Shown piece by piece: positions 1 through 10,104 of a DNA stretch of 64,000 nt. Under the pieces are notes generated by a model. It did not search any database. It was not told the origin of the DNA and saw nothing but the letters and a program-made list of their open reading frames with translations. The stretch covers positions 434,001 through 498,000 of the forward strand of contig NZ_JBGFSJ010000004.1 in NCBI RefSeq assembly GCF_041365695.1. The letters run 5' to 3'. A program made the position numbers and the translations under genes. Position 1 is the stretch's first letter. Each line of letters starts with the position of its first letter. The DNA comes from Rhodosalinus sp041365695 (GTDB lineage Bacteria > Pseudomonadota > Alphaproteobacteria > Rhodobacterales > Rhodobacteraceae).

Positions 1-2
1 GG

Positions 3-1348
<1,346 letters not shown>

Positions 1349-1352
<4 letters not shown>

Positions 1353-2317
1353 CACGGGCGCTCGCGCTCGCCTGCCTTCTCGCCCCCGCCGCAACCGCGG
1401 CGGGGGCGCTCGATCTCGGGCCGCCCCTCGTCTGCCCGGAAGGTCGAACCTGCTTCATCCAGCAATACGTGGACCGCGACCCGGGCCCCGGCGCGCAGGA
1501 TTACACCTGTCAGGGTCTCAGCTATGACGGTCACAAGGGAACGGATTTCGCGCTGGCCACGCATGCCCAGATGGCAGAGGGCGTGGACGTGATCGCCGCC
1601 GCACCGGGTGTGGTGCGCGGCACGCGCGACGGGATGGCCGACATCGTCTTCGAGGCGCGGATGGAGACCACGCTCGACGGGCGGGATTGCGGCAACGGCG
1701 TCGCGATCCGCCACGAGAACGGCTGGGAAACGCAGTACTGCCATCTGCGCCGCGGGTCGATCAGCGTGCGCACCGGCGACAAGGTGGCGCGCGGCGACGT
1801 GCTGGGCCAGGTCGGCCTCAGCGGCCGGACCCAGTTCCCGCATGTGCATATCTCGGTCCGCGATGCGGAGGGACAGGTCGTGGACCCGTTCGACCCGGAT
1901 GGCGAACTCTCCTGCGGCGCCCCGCCTGCGTCCGACGCGATGCTCTGGACGGATCCGCCCGCCTACGTGCCGGGCGCGCTGCTCGACGCGGGCTTCGCCA
2001 CCGGCGTGCCGGACTATGCGGCGGTCAAGGCGGGCGCGGCGCGCGAGGCACTTTTGCCCGACGCTCCGATGGTGCTGTTCGGCTATGCCTTCGGCGGCCG
2101 GACGGGCGACGAGCTCGCGCTCCGCATCGAGGGGCCGGACGGCATCGTCGTCGAGGACGTGAGCCGCCTCGACAAGCCGCAGGCGCAATTCTTCCGCGCC
2201 GCGGGCCGGCGCAGCCCCCCGGGCGGCTGGGCACCCGGCGATTATCGCGGGGTCGTGGAGTTCCGCCGCGCGGGAGAGGTCATCGGCACGCGCGACGTGC
2301 CGGTCACCCTGCGCTGA
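1349..2317 (+). CDS. M23 family (LytM-type) metallopeptidase, exported
   Basis: A 322-residue putative peptidoglycan endopeptidase acting in the periplasm. The GTG start at 1349 overlaps the clpA stop (GTGA) and gives a normal signal peptide (TRALALACLLAPAATAAGA); the frame runs further upstream but that part only shadows clpA. The lysostaphin-type zinc motifs are present: HKGTD (H62, D66) and HVH (H165, H167), in the order expected of an M23 domain. A C-terminal region of about 130 residues follows; it looks like a beta-rich domain and was not recognised. All metal ligands are present, so an active enzyme is likely rather than a degenerate LytM activator. The 3' end overlaps the convergent adenine deaminase gene by 14 bp. 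Confidence 0.85.
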
Positions 2318-4010
2318 TCACCTCGAAGCGGTCCACGTCCACCATGCCGTGATCGGTGATCTTCAGATGCGGGATCACCGGAAGCGCCACGAAGGCGAGT
2401 TGCAGGAAGGGTTCGGCCAGCGTCACGCCCAGCGCCTTCGCGGCCGCGCGCAGCTCCCTGAGCCGCGCATGCACCTCCTCGAAGGGCGCGAGGCTCATCA
2501 GCCCGGCCATCGCCAGCGGCAGCTCTGCCGTCACCGCGCCCGCCCGGGCCACGACGAAGCCGCCGCCGATCCCGGACAGACGGTTCACCGCCACGGCCAT
2601 GTCGGCATAATCCGCGCCGACGGCGACGATGTTGTGATGGTCATGCGCCACGGTGGCGGCGATGGCGCCCTCCCGGATGCCGAAGCCCCGCACGAAGCCG
2701 GTGGCGATGTTGCCGTTCCGCCCGTGCCGCTCCACCACCGCCACGCGGGCGAGATCGCGCGCGGGATCGGGGCGCTTGTCGCCGTCCTCGGGCGCGATCT
2801 CCTCGGTCAGATGCGCGGTGATGATCTTGCCCGGCAGGATTCCGATCACGGGCGTCTCGGCCCGGTTGCCCGCGCAGCGGAAGCTTTCGGGGCCGACGCG
2901 CGGCGCGTTCACGCTGCGGGTCGCCACGGGCGGCACCGTCTCCCGCGTGGCGAAGGCGGCTTCCGTCGCCTCGACGCCCCCGCACCAGACACGGACGGCG
3001 CGGCAGTCCTCGAGCGACTCCAGCGCCACGATATCCGCCCGCTTGCCCGGCGCGATCTGGCCCCGGTCCTTCAGCCCGAACGCCTCCGCCGCCGAGAACG
3101 AGGCGGCGCGATAGACCGCGAGAGGCGGGCAGCCCGCCGCGATCGCCGTGCGGATCATGTGGTCGAGATGGCCCTCCTCGGCGATGTCGAGCGGGTTCCG
3201 GTCATCGGTGCAGAAGGCGAGGTAGGGCGCGGTGCGCTCGGTCAGAAGCGGCATCAGCGCCGCGAGATCCTTCGAGACGGAACCCTCCCGGATCAGGACG
3301 CGCATGCCCTTCTGCAGCTTCTCCCGCGCCTCCTCTGCGCTCGTCGCCTCGTGCTCGGTGCGGATGCCGGCCGCCAGATAGGCGTTGAGCTCGCGCCCGG
3401 AGAGAAGCGGCGCATGCCCGTCGATGTGCCGGCCCCGGAAGAGCTCCAGCTTGGCTAGCACGTCCGGCTCGCCATGCACGACGCCGGGATAGTTCATCAT
3501 CTCCGCCAGCCCGATCACCTTCGGATGGTCCATGAGCGGCGCGAGGTCCGCCGCTTCCAGCCGCGCGCCCGCCGTCTCCATCGCGGTCGAGGGCACGCAG
3601 GACGACAGGTTCACGCGCAGGTCCATGACCATCCGCTCGGCCGCGTCGAGGAAATAGCGCAGCCCCGCGAGCCCCGCGACGTTGGCGATCTCGTGCGGGT
3701 CGCAGATCGCCGTGGTGATCCCCCGCGGCGCCACGCAGCGCTCGAACTCGAAGGGCGTGACCATCGAGCTTTCGACATGAAGGTGCGTGTCGATGAAGCC
3801 CGGCACGAGGACGAGGCCCGAGACGTCCACCTCCTCCCGGCCGTCGTAGCTTTCGCAGGTGCCGACGACGGTGTCGCCCGCGATCGCCACGTCGCCGTCG
3901 AGCAGCTCCCCCGTCACGAGGTCGAGCACACGGCCCCCCTTCAGCACGAGATCGGCGGGCGCGCGGCCCGCGCCCTGGGCGACGAGAGAGGCGAGATCGG
4001 GGCGGGACAT
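2304..4010 (-). CDS. ade: Adenine deaminase
   Basis: A 568-residue amidohydrolase-superfamily enzyme converting adenine to hypoxanthine in purine salvage. The start ATG at 4010 gives the N-terminus MSRPDLASLVAQGAG; the frame is open further upstream, but that part is antisense to the nitrilase gene. Motifs: the metal-binding DTHLHVESS (H76, H78) that typifies bacterial Ade, CDPHEIANV, GHAPLLSG, TEHEA, CTDDRNPLD and the late segment AHDHHNI, all in family order and at family length. It is divergent from the nitrilase operon, with a 120-bp shared upstream region. The specific assignment rests on the ESS motif and the Ade-type C-terminal domain. Confidence 0.93.
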   Translation of the reverse strand: MSRPDLASLVAQGAGRAPADLVLKGGRVLDLVTGELLDGDVAIAGDTVVGTCESYDGREEVDVSGLVLVPGFIDTHLHVESSMVTPFEFERCVAPRGITTAICDPHEIANVAGLAGLRYFLDAAERMVMDLRVNLSSCVPSTAMETAGARLEAADLAPLMDHPKVIGLAEMMNYPGVVHGEPDVLAKLELFRGRHIDGHAPLLSGRELNAYLAAGIRTEHEATSAEEAREKLQKGMRVLIREGSVSKDLAALMPLLTERTAPYLAFCTDDRNPLDIAEEGHLDHMIRTAIAAGCPPLAVYRAASFSAAEAFGLKDRGQIAPGKRADIVALESLEDCRAVRVWCGGVEATEAAFATRETVPPVATRSVNAPRVGPESFRCAGNRAETPVIGILPGKIITAHLTEEIAPEDGDKRPDPARDLARVAVVERHGRNGNIATGFVRGFGIREGAIAATVAHDHHNIVAVGADYADMAVAVNRLSGIGGGFVVARAGAVTAELPLAMAGLMSLAPFEEVHARLRELRAAAKALGVTLAEPFLQLAFVALPVIPHLKITDHGMVDVDRFEVISAG

Positions 4011-4130
4011 GGGCGGGCTCCTTCGCGGCTGACCCGATGATGCCAGCACGCGGGCGGAAGGCAACCGCCACGCGGCTCGATTGACAGGGTGCGGCAGGCT
4101 GATAGCGTTGAGTGGGGAGGATCGCGCGCC

Positions 4131-5171
4131 ATGCTGAGGGAGTTTCCGGTGTTCACCGCCGCCGCCGTGCAGGCTGCGCCGGTCTATCTCGACGCCGCGG
4201 CCACCGCCGAGAAGGCGGCGCGGCTGATCGGAGAGGCGGCGGCGAAAGGCGCGAGGCTCGTGGTCTTCCCCGAGGTCTTCGTGCCCGGCTATCCCTACTG
4301 GAACTGGATCACCGACCCGGTGACCGGCAGCGCCTGGTTCGAGAAGCTGGTGCGCGCCTCGGTCTTCCTGCCCGGCCCCGAGATCGAGACCGTGGCCGCC
4401 GCGGCGGCCGAGCACGGCGTCTACGTGGTGATCGGGGTGAACGAGCGGAGCCCGGTCTCGCTCGGCGCGCTCTATAACACGCTCGTCTTCCTCGGGCCGG
4501 ACGGGACGATGCTGGGCCGGCACCGCAAGCTCGTGCCCACCTGGGCCGAGAAGCTCACCTGGACGGGCGGGGACGGCGCGTCGCTCCGGGTCTACGACAC
4601 GGAAATCGGCCCCCTGGGCGGGCTCGCCTGCGGCGAGAACACCAACACGCTTGCCCGGTTCACGCTGCTCGCGCAGGGAGAGCTGGTGCACGCGGCCTCC
4701 TACATCTCGCTGCCCGTCGCGCCGCCCGACTACGACATGGCCGAGGCGATCCGGCTGCGCGGCCAGTCCCACAGCTTCGAGGGGAAGGTCTTCACCGTCG
4801 TCGCCACCTCCACCATCTCCGAGGAGATCATCGCGGCGATGGAAGGGGTGCGCCCCGATGCCCGCGCGCTCCTCGAGCGCAAGTCCTCGGCCTGGTCGGG
4901 CATCATCGGGCCCGACGGGCGCGAGGTGGTGCCCGGGCTCGTGGACGAGGAGGGGATCGTCACCGCCGAAATCGATCTCGCCCGCTGCATCCAGCCGCGG
5001 CAAATGCACGACATCACCGGGCACTACAACCGCTTCGACATCTTCCGGCTCGAGGTGAACCGCACGCCCCATGCCGCCGTCTCGCCGCGCGACCCGTCCA
5101 CGCCGGGCGAGGGGCAGGCCGCCGGAACCGCGCCCGCCGGGCCGATCGTCACCGAAGGAGACGCCCCATGA
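4131..5171 (+). CDS. Nitrilase (carbon-nitrogen hydrolase)
   Basis: A 346-residue nitrilase-superfamily enzyme, expected to hydrolyse an organic nitrile to the carboxylate and ammonia in the cytosol. The catalytic triad is visible: E48 (FPEVF), K133 (RHRKLVP) and C167 (LACGENTN). The CGENTN-LAR context with a following glutamine-rich strand is the true nitrilase branch rather than amidases or NAD synthetase domains. The start at ATG 4131 is preceded by GGGGAGG; upstream codons of the open frame do not look conserved. The stop overlaps the next gene's start (ATGA at 5168-5171), so it is translationally coupled to the gentisate dioxygenase. This suggests an aromatic nitrile or an aromatic ring fragment as substrate; that is inference. 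Confidence 0.88.
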   Translation: MLREFPVFTAAAVQAAPVYLDAAATAEKAARLIGEAAAKGARLVVFPEVFVPGYPYWNWITDPVTGSAWFEKLVRASVFLPGPEIETVAAAAAEHGVYVVIGVNERSPVSLGALYNTLVFLGPDGTMLGRHRKLVPTWAEKLTWTGGDGASLRVYDTEIGPLGGLACGENTNTLARFTLLAQGELVHAASYISLPVAPPDYDMAEAIRLRGQSHSFEGKVFTVVATSTISEEIIAAMEGVRPDARALLERKSSAWSGIIGPDGREVVPGLVDEEGIVTAEIDLARCIQPRQMHDITGHYNRFDIFRLEVNRTPHAAVSPRDPSTPGEGQAAGTAPAGPIVTEGDAP

Positions 5172-6292
5172 ACGCCAAGGATCAGCGCGACGACATTCTG
5201 GGCCGCGCGCGTGTGAAGGACGACGAGGCGCTCCGCGCCTATTACGACGAGCTCGCCGCCTGCGAGACCGGCGCGCTCTGGACCGTGGCCAACGACATCG
5301 AGCCCTGGGAGCCCACGCCCAAATCGGCGCCGACGATCTGGCGGAGCCGCGATCTGCGCGAGAAGGTGCTGGCCGCCCTCGATCTCGTGAAGCCCGAGGA
5401 TGCGGGACGCCGCGTGGTGTTCCTGCGCAACCCGAAGCGCAAGGACGTCTCGGCCTGCTGCGGCTGGCTCTTCTCCGGCATCCAGGTGATGCGCCCCGGA
5501 GAGGCCGCGCCGGCGCACAACCACGCGGCCTCGGCGCTGCGCTTCATCATGGAGGGCGCGGGCGCCTACACGGTGGTGGACGGGCACCGCCTCACGCTGA
5601 ACGCGCGGGATTTCGTCATCACGCCCAACGGTACCTGGCACGAGCACGGCGTGCTGGAGGATGGCGAGACCTCGATGTGGCAGGACGGGCTCGACATCCC
5701 GCTCACCAACGCGCTCGAGGCCAATTTCTACGCGGTGCACCCCGAGGACTGGCAGAACTCCAACCTGCCCTTCGACGCGAGCCCCGCGACCTGGGGCGCG
5801 CCGGGTCTTCTGCCCGCGAAGGAGAAATGGGGCGCCTTCTACTCTCCGCTGATGAAATACGGCTGGGACCAGACCTACGAGGGGCTTCAGGCCTACGCGA
5901 AGGTGACCGACGGCGACCCGTTCGACGGCATCTACATGCGCTTCGTGAATCCGCAGACCGGCGGGCACCCGATGGCCACGATGGGCGCCTCGATGCAGAT
6001 GCTGCGCCCGGCCGAGCACACCAGGGCGCACCGGCACACCGGCAACGTGATCTACCAGGTCGCCAAGGGGCGCGGCTACTCGGTGATCGGCGGCGTGCGC
6101 TACGACTGGGAAGAGCGCGACATCTTCTGCGTCCCGCCCTGGACCTGGCACGAGCACTGCAACCTCGACGAGGCCGACGACGCCTGCCTCTTCTCCTTCA
6201 ACGACTTCCCGGTCATGGAGGCGTTGAAGTTCTACCGCGAACAGGCCTATCCCGAGAACGGCGGCCACCAGGACGTGACCGCGACGGCCTGA
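5168..6292 (+). CDS. Gentisate 1,2-dioxygenase (bicupin)
   Basis: A 374-residue cupin dioxygenase that would open the ring of gentisate (2,5-dihydroxybenzoate) to maleylpyruvate using Fe(II). Two cupin domains are visible. The N-terminal one has the iron ligands HNH (H117, H119) and a second histidine pair in WHEHG (about residues 158-160). The C-terminal one, from about residue 270, repeats an HRH and a WHEH motif. The segment ASALRFIMEG-GAYTVVDG is characteristic of gentisate dioxygenases. Length is in the family range. The start overlaps the nitrilase stop, and the FAH-family gene follows after 14 bp, so the three genes form one operon. The related family member 1-hydroxy-2-naphthoate dioxygenase cannot be excluded by motif reading. 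Confidence 0.85.
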   Translation: MNAKDQRDDILGRARVKDDEALRAYYDELAACETGALWTVANDIEPWEPTPKSAPTIWRSRDLREKVLAALDLVKPEDAGRRVVFLRNPKRKDVSACCGWLFSGIQVMRPGEAAPAHNHAASALRFIMEGAGAYTVVDGHRLTLNARDFVITPNGTWHEHGVLEDGETSMWQDGLDIPLTNALEANFYAVHPEDWQNSNLPFDASPATWGAPGLLPAKEKWGAFYSPLMKYGWDQTYEGLQAYAKVTDGDPFDGIYMRFVNPQTGGHPMATMGASMQMLRPAEHTRAHRHTGNVIYQVAKGRGYSVIGGVRYDWEERDIFCVPPWTWHEHCNLDEADDACLFSFNDFPVMEALKFYREQAYPENGGHQDVTATA

Positions 6293-6306
6293 ACGGGGGA
6301 CATACC

Positions 6307-7221
6307 ATGAAACTCATCACCTTCCGCCGGCATCCCGCGGATGCCGGCCGGCTCGGCGCCCTGCTGGGCGATCAGGTGGTCGACCTGGCGCTGCTGGGCG
6401 ACGCCACGGGCGAACCGCTGCCCGACGCGATGCTCGACTTCATCGATCTCGGGCCGCAGGCCGTGGCGCAGACCGCCGCGCTGCTGGACGACATCGGGGA
6501 CGACATGCCGCTGGGCGCCGCGCAGCCCCTGGCCAACGTCACGGTGATGGCGCCGATCCCGCGCACGCGGAAGAACATCTTCGGCATCGGCCTCAACTAC
6601 GCCGAGCACATCGCCGAAAGCGCGCGCGGCCTCGACACCGCAGCCGACATGCCCGAGAAACCGGTCATCTTCTCGAAGCCGCCCACCGCCATCGTCGGCC
6701 CGGGCGATCCGATCCTGCACGACGCGTCGCTCACGCAGCAGCTCGACTGGGAGGTGGAACTCGCGGTCGTCATCGGCACGCGGGCGCAGCGGGTCGCGGA
6801 GGCCGACGCCATGAGCCGCGTCTTCGGCTACACGGTGATGTGCGACGTCTCGGCCCGCGACAACCGCCGCGCCGGACAGTGGATCGTCTCCAAGGGCATG
6901 GACAGCTACGCGCCGATGGGGCCCTGCATCGTCACCGCCGACGAGATCCCGGATCCGCACGACCTCGACCTCTGGCTTGCCAAGAACGGCGAGGAGAAGC
7001 AGCGCTCCAACACCCGCGACATGTATTTCAAGATCCCGCATCTGATCGCCGACCTGTCGGCGGGCATCACGCTGGAGCCGGGCGACGTGATCGCCACGGG
7101 CACGCCCGAGGGCGTGGGCGCGGGGCGCGATCCACAGGAATGGATGTGGCCGGGCGACGTGATCGAATACGGCGTGGACGGCATCGGCGTCATGCGCAAC
7201 CCGGTGGTCCGGGCGGGCTGA
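6307..7221 (+). CDS. Fumarylacetoacetate hydrolase family protein, probable fumarylpyruvate hydrolase
   Basis: A 304-residue FAH-fold hydrolase, likely cleaving the ring-fission product of the gentisate pathway (fumarylpyruvate or maleylpyruvate) to pyruvate and a C4 acid. ATG 6307 follows the dioxygenase stop by 14 bp; the much longer open frame upstream is only a shadow of the dioxygenase. Family motifs: GIGLNYAEH, KPPTAIVGPGDPI, the metal-binding DWEVELAVVIG (D147, E149, E151), SKGMDSYAPMGP, and GDVIATGTPEGVG near the end. No maleylpyruvate isomerase is next to it, so either the hydrolase takes the maleyl isomer directly or the isomerase is elsewhere. Catechol meta-pathway hydratase-decarboxylases share this fold; the gentisate neighbour drives the choice. 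Confidence 0.8.
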   Translation: MKLITFRRHPADAGRLGALLGDQVVDLALLGDATGEPLPDAMLDFIDLGPQAVAQTAALLDDIGDDMPLGAAQPLANVTVMAPIPRTRKNIFGIGLNYAEHIAESARGLDTAADMPEKPVIFSKPPTAIVGPGDPILHDASLTQQLDWEVELAVVIGTRAQRVAEADAMSRVFGYTVMCDVSARDNRRAGQWIVSKGMDSYAPMGPCIVTADEIPDPHDLDLWLAKNGEEKQRSNTRDMYFKIPHLIADLSAGITLEPGDVIATGTPEGVGAGRDPQEWMWPGDVIEYGVDGIGVMRNPVVRAG

Positions 7222-7234
7222 CGGCCCCTCGCGG

Positions 7235-8644
7235 TCAGACCTGGTAGCGCGTGGCGCCCCGCCGCCGCGTGTCCACTGGCCGCGCGAGGATGGCGGCGTG
7301 ATGGGCGCGCTGGTCGCAGTTGGCGCGCGGGCAGATGCGGCAGTTGATCCCGATAGGCGTCATCTGCGTGGCCTTGACCGCGAAGCCCTCGGCGTAGCCG
7401 ATTTCGGGCGCGTGCTCGACCGAGCAGCCCATCGCGACGGCAAGCCGGATGTCCTGCGCGTGGCGCGCGAAGGTGGGCCGGTCCACCGTGCGGGAGAAGA
7501 CGAAGAACTGGCTCTGGTCGGGCATCTCCACGAATTGCGGCACGATGCGCCCCGGCGTGCGAAAGGAGGTGTGCACGTCGAGCCGCGGGCAGGCGCCCCC
7601 GCGCTCGGCGAGGTGGAAGCTCGTGGAATTGAAGCGCTTGGTGACGTTGCCCGCCTTGTCGATCCGCAGGAAGAACAGCGGCACGCCCTGCGCCCCGTCG
7701 CGCTGAAGCGTGGTGGCCCGGTGACAGGCCTGCTCGAAGCTCACGCCGAAGCGCGTGGCGATATGGTCCATGTCGTATTTCGAGGCGCGCGCCTCGGCCA
7801 GAAAGGCGTCGTAGGGCATGAGCACCGCTGCCGCGAAATAGTTGGCGAGTTCCACCCGGCAGCGCGCGCGGCCATTCGTGTCCTGGATCCCCGAACGGTC
7901 GAGAATCCCGTCGAGCAGCGCCTCCTGCTCGACGAGCGCGGCAACGTGGCAAAGCTGGAACACCCGGTTGGGGTGGTCCATCGCCTGGCTCAGCAGCACC
8001 TCGCGGCGCTCTTCGTCGAACAGGCGCAGCGCGTCGGGCAGGTCCTGGACCGGCACGAGACGGGTGCTGAGCCCGAGCCGCTTCGCAAGCCGCGCCTTCA
8101 GGTGCGAATAGACGTCATCGAGGGGCGGCGGGGACCCTGCCCAGAACGTCTCGGCCGCCGCCTCGAGTTCGGGGAAATGGTTGCGGTTGCGCCGGAAGAA
8201 GTCGTGGACCGCGGATTCGGGCGAGGCCGCGATAAGCGGCTCGGCCTGGGACTGGCCGGCCGACGCGACGCTGATCAGCTGGTCCGTCGCCGCCTGGTAG
8301 GAGCGGTAGAGCTTCAGGAAGCCGCGCGCCAATTCGGGGCTGTGAACGAGTGCGGCGCGAAGCTGGGGCAGATCGGGGCGCACATCCTCGAAGAGCGGAT
8401 CCTGCAGGACGGCGCGCAGATCGGCGAGCTGAGTGCTGTCGTCGTCCTCGGCGATGGCGCGCCAATCCACGCCGTAGACCTCGAAGAGGCGGAGCATCAC
8501 CGGCACCGAGACGGAACGCTCGTTGTTTTCCAGCAGGTTGACGTAGGAGGTCGAGATACCGAGCGCGCGGGCCATCTGCGCCTGCGTCTCCCCCCGCTCG
8601 AGCCTGAGGCGCCGCAGATGCGGGCCGATGAAGGTCTTCTGCAT
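7235..8644 (-). CDS. XRE-family regulator with IrrE-like and DUF2083 domains (ScfR/RamB-type, short-chain acyl metabolism)
   Basis: A 469-residue transcription factor. Residues about 8-60 are a helix-turn-helix (RRLRLERGETQAQMARALGI, then STSYVNLLENNERSVS). A middle IrrE/ImmA-like domain carries VELANYFAAAVLMPYDAF but lacks a catalytic HExxH. The C-terminal domain has the cysteine cluster CRICPRANC typical of this family. Relatives such as corynebacterial RamB and alphaproteobacterial ScfR control glyoxylate, propionate and acetate metabolism by sensing acyl-CoA-type ligands. The start MQKTFIGPHL at 8644 matches the family N-terminus; a GTG at 8656 would add four residues. It is divergent from sgaA-mtkAB, its most likely target, across a 158-bp region with repeated TTTGCACA boxes. 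Confidence 0.85.
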   Translation of the reverse strand: MQKTFIGPHLRRLRLERGETQAQMARALGISTSYVNLLENNERSVSVPVMLRLFEVYGVDWRAIAEDDDSTQLADLRAVLQDPLFEDVRPDLPQLRAALVHSPELARGFLKLYRSYQAATDQLISVASAGQSQAEPLIAASPESAVHDFFRRNRNHFPELEAAAETFWAGSPPPLDDVYSHLKARLAKRLGLSTRLVPVQDLPDALRLFDEERREVLLSQAMDHPNRVFQLCHVAALVEQEALLDGILDRSGIQDTNGRARCRVELANYFAAAVLMPYDAFLAEARASKYDMDHIATRFGVSFEQACHRATTLQRDGAQGVPLFFLRIDKAGNVTKRFNSTSFHLAERGGACPRLDVHTSFRTPGRIVPQFVEMPDQSQFFVFSRTVDRPTFARHAQDIRLAVAMGCSVEHAPEIGYAEGFAVKATQMTPIGINCRICPRANCDQRAHHAAILARPVDTRRRGATRYQV

Positions 8645-8647
8645 GCC

Positions 8648-8744
8648 TTTGCACACCTTTGACGTTTGTGTATTTCACAATTACACATATTTTGATTAAT
8701 GTAAAATCTCGCGTTTACAGCAGAACCCGTTTTGCTTTTGCACA
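8648..8744. promoter_or_regulatory. Divergent promoter/operator region with two TTTGCACA boxes
   Basis: Two exact TTTGCACA copies lie at 8648-8655 and 8737-8744, with the related TTTCACA/TTACACA between them (about 8673-8687), in an AT-rich segment between the regulator gene and sgaA. Regulators of the RamB type recognise TTTGCAAA-like sequences (established for the family), so these are candidate operators. The first box sits directly at the regulator start, which would suit autoregulation. Binding is inference. Confidence 0.45.
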
Positions 8745-8802
8745 ATTGATGGGCAGTGGCAGTGTCCGGCTCGAAAGACAGATTCCCGCTGGAGGCGACC
8801 CG

Positions 8803-9999
8803 ATGCGCACTGGACAGACCCATCTCTTCATTCCCGGCCCGACGAACGTTCCCGAGGACGTCCGGCAGGCGATGAACGTGCCCATGCAGGACATGCGCGC
8901 GCCCGATTTCGGCGAGCTGACGCTCGATCTCTTCACCGGGCTGAAAAAGGTCCTGCGAACGGAGGCGGGGCGCGTGATGATGTTCCCGGGCTCGGGCACC
9001 GGTGCCTGGGAGGCGGCGATCACCAACACGCTCAACCCCGGCGACAAGGTGCTGATGTCGCGCTACGGGCAGTTCTCGACCCTCTGGGTGGAGATGGCCC
9101 AGCGCCTCGGCCTCGACGTCGAGGTGATCGACGTGCCCTGGGGCGCCGGATGCCCGGTCAAGGAATACGCCCGCCGCCTCGGCCGCGACCGCGAAGGCCG
9201 GATCAAGGCCGTGTTCGTCACCCATAACGAGACCGCGACCGGGGTCACCTCGGACGTGGCCGCGGTGCGCCGCGCCCTCGACGAGTGTTTCCACGATGCG
9301 CTTCTCTTCGTGGACGGCGTCTCGTCCATCGGCTCGATCGATTTCCGCATGGACGACTGGGGCGTGGACCTTGCCGTGACCGGCTCGCAGAAGGGCCTGA
9401 TGCTGCCCGCAGGGCTCGGCATCCTGGGGGTCTCGGAAAAGGCGATGGAAGCCTCGAAAACCTCCACGATGCGCCGCGCCTATTTCGAGTTCGCGGACAT
9501 GGTGAACATGAATGAGGGCGGATATTTCCCCTACACGCCGCCGACGCAGCTTTTCCACGGCATGCGCCGCTCGCTCGACCGGATCTTCGCCGAGGGCCTC
9601 GACAACGTCGTGGCGCGCCATCACCGTCTTGCCGAGGGGGTGCGCCGCGGCGTGCATGCGATGGGCCTCGAGCTCGTGGCAGAGCATCCCTCGCTCTATT
9701 CCGACACTGTCAGCGCGATCCGCGTCCCGCAAGAGATCGACGCGCGCGACGTGATCGCCGCGGCCTACGCGAAATACAACGCCTCGCTTGCCTCGGGCCT
9801 CGCCCGGCTCGCCGGAAAGGTGTTCCGCATCGGCCACCTGGGCGACCTGAACGAGGGCATGATCCTCACCGCCCTCGGCGTCACCGAACTCTCGCTCGCC
9901 GAGGCGGGGATGAAGGTCGAGTTCGGCCGCGGCGTCGGCGCGGCGCAGGCGTGGTTCGCCGGCCAGGCCGGCGAGGAACTGCGCGTGGCCGCCGAGTAA
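8803..9999 (+). CDS. sgaA: Serine--glyoxylate aminotransferase
   Basis: A 398-residue class-V PLP aminotransferase that converts serine plus glyoxylate to hydroxypyruvate plus glycine, the entry step of the serine cycle. Start ATG 8803 has a GGAGG box 7 bases upstream; the open frame upstream is the AT-rich promoter region. Motifs: FIPGPTNVPEDV at the N-terminus, FPGSGTGAWEAA, THNETATGV, FVDGVSSIGS and the PLP lysine K197 in TGSQKGLMLP. The close homologue aspartate-glyoxylate aminotransferase (BhcA) is the main alternative, but no bhcBCD genes are nearby and malate-CoA ligase genes follow, which favours SgaA. Confidence 0.88.
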   Translation: MRTGQTHLFIPGPTNVPEDVRQAMNVPMQDMRAPDFGELTLDLFTGLKKVLRTEAGRVMMFPGSGTGAWEAAITNTLNPGDKVLMSRYGQFSTLWVEMAQRLGLDVEVIDVPWGAGCPVKEYARRLGRDREGRIKAVFVTHNETATGVTSDVAAVRRALDECFHDALLFVDGVSSIGSIDFRMDDWGVDLAVTGSQKGLMLPAGLGILGVSEKAMEASKTSTMRRAYFEFADMVNMNEGGYFPYTPPTQLFHGMRRSLDRIFAEGLDNVVARHHRLAEGVRRGVHAMGLELVAEHPSLYSDTVSAIRVPQEIDARDVIAAAYAKYNASLASGLARLAGKVFRIGHLGDLNEGMILTALGVTELSLAEAGMKVEFGRGVGAAQAWFAGQAGEELRVAAE

Positions 10000-10104
10000 G
10001 CCCGGCGCCGCGACCGCGGCGCCGTCATCCGAAACGATCGGGCCCGAACCGGCGGTATCCGCCGGACCCACACCGCCTGTCCAAGCATCACCCGGAGGAG
10101 ACCC

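Noticed and set aside
4011..5072. Upstream extension of the adenine deaminase frame to a 922-residue protein
   Set aside because: The added part is antisense to the nitrilase gene, is compositionally a GC shadow (histidine, proline, arginine rich) and the conserved Ade N-terminus starts at 4010.
8803..9999. BhcA of the beta-hydroxyaspartate cycle
   Set aside because: No bhcB, bhcC, bhcD or IclR-type bhcR gene is adjacent; malate-CoA ligase genes are.
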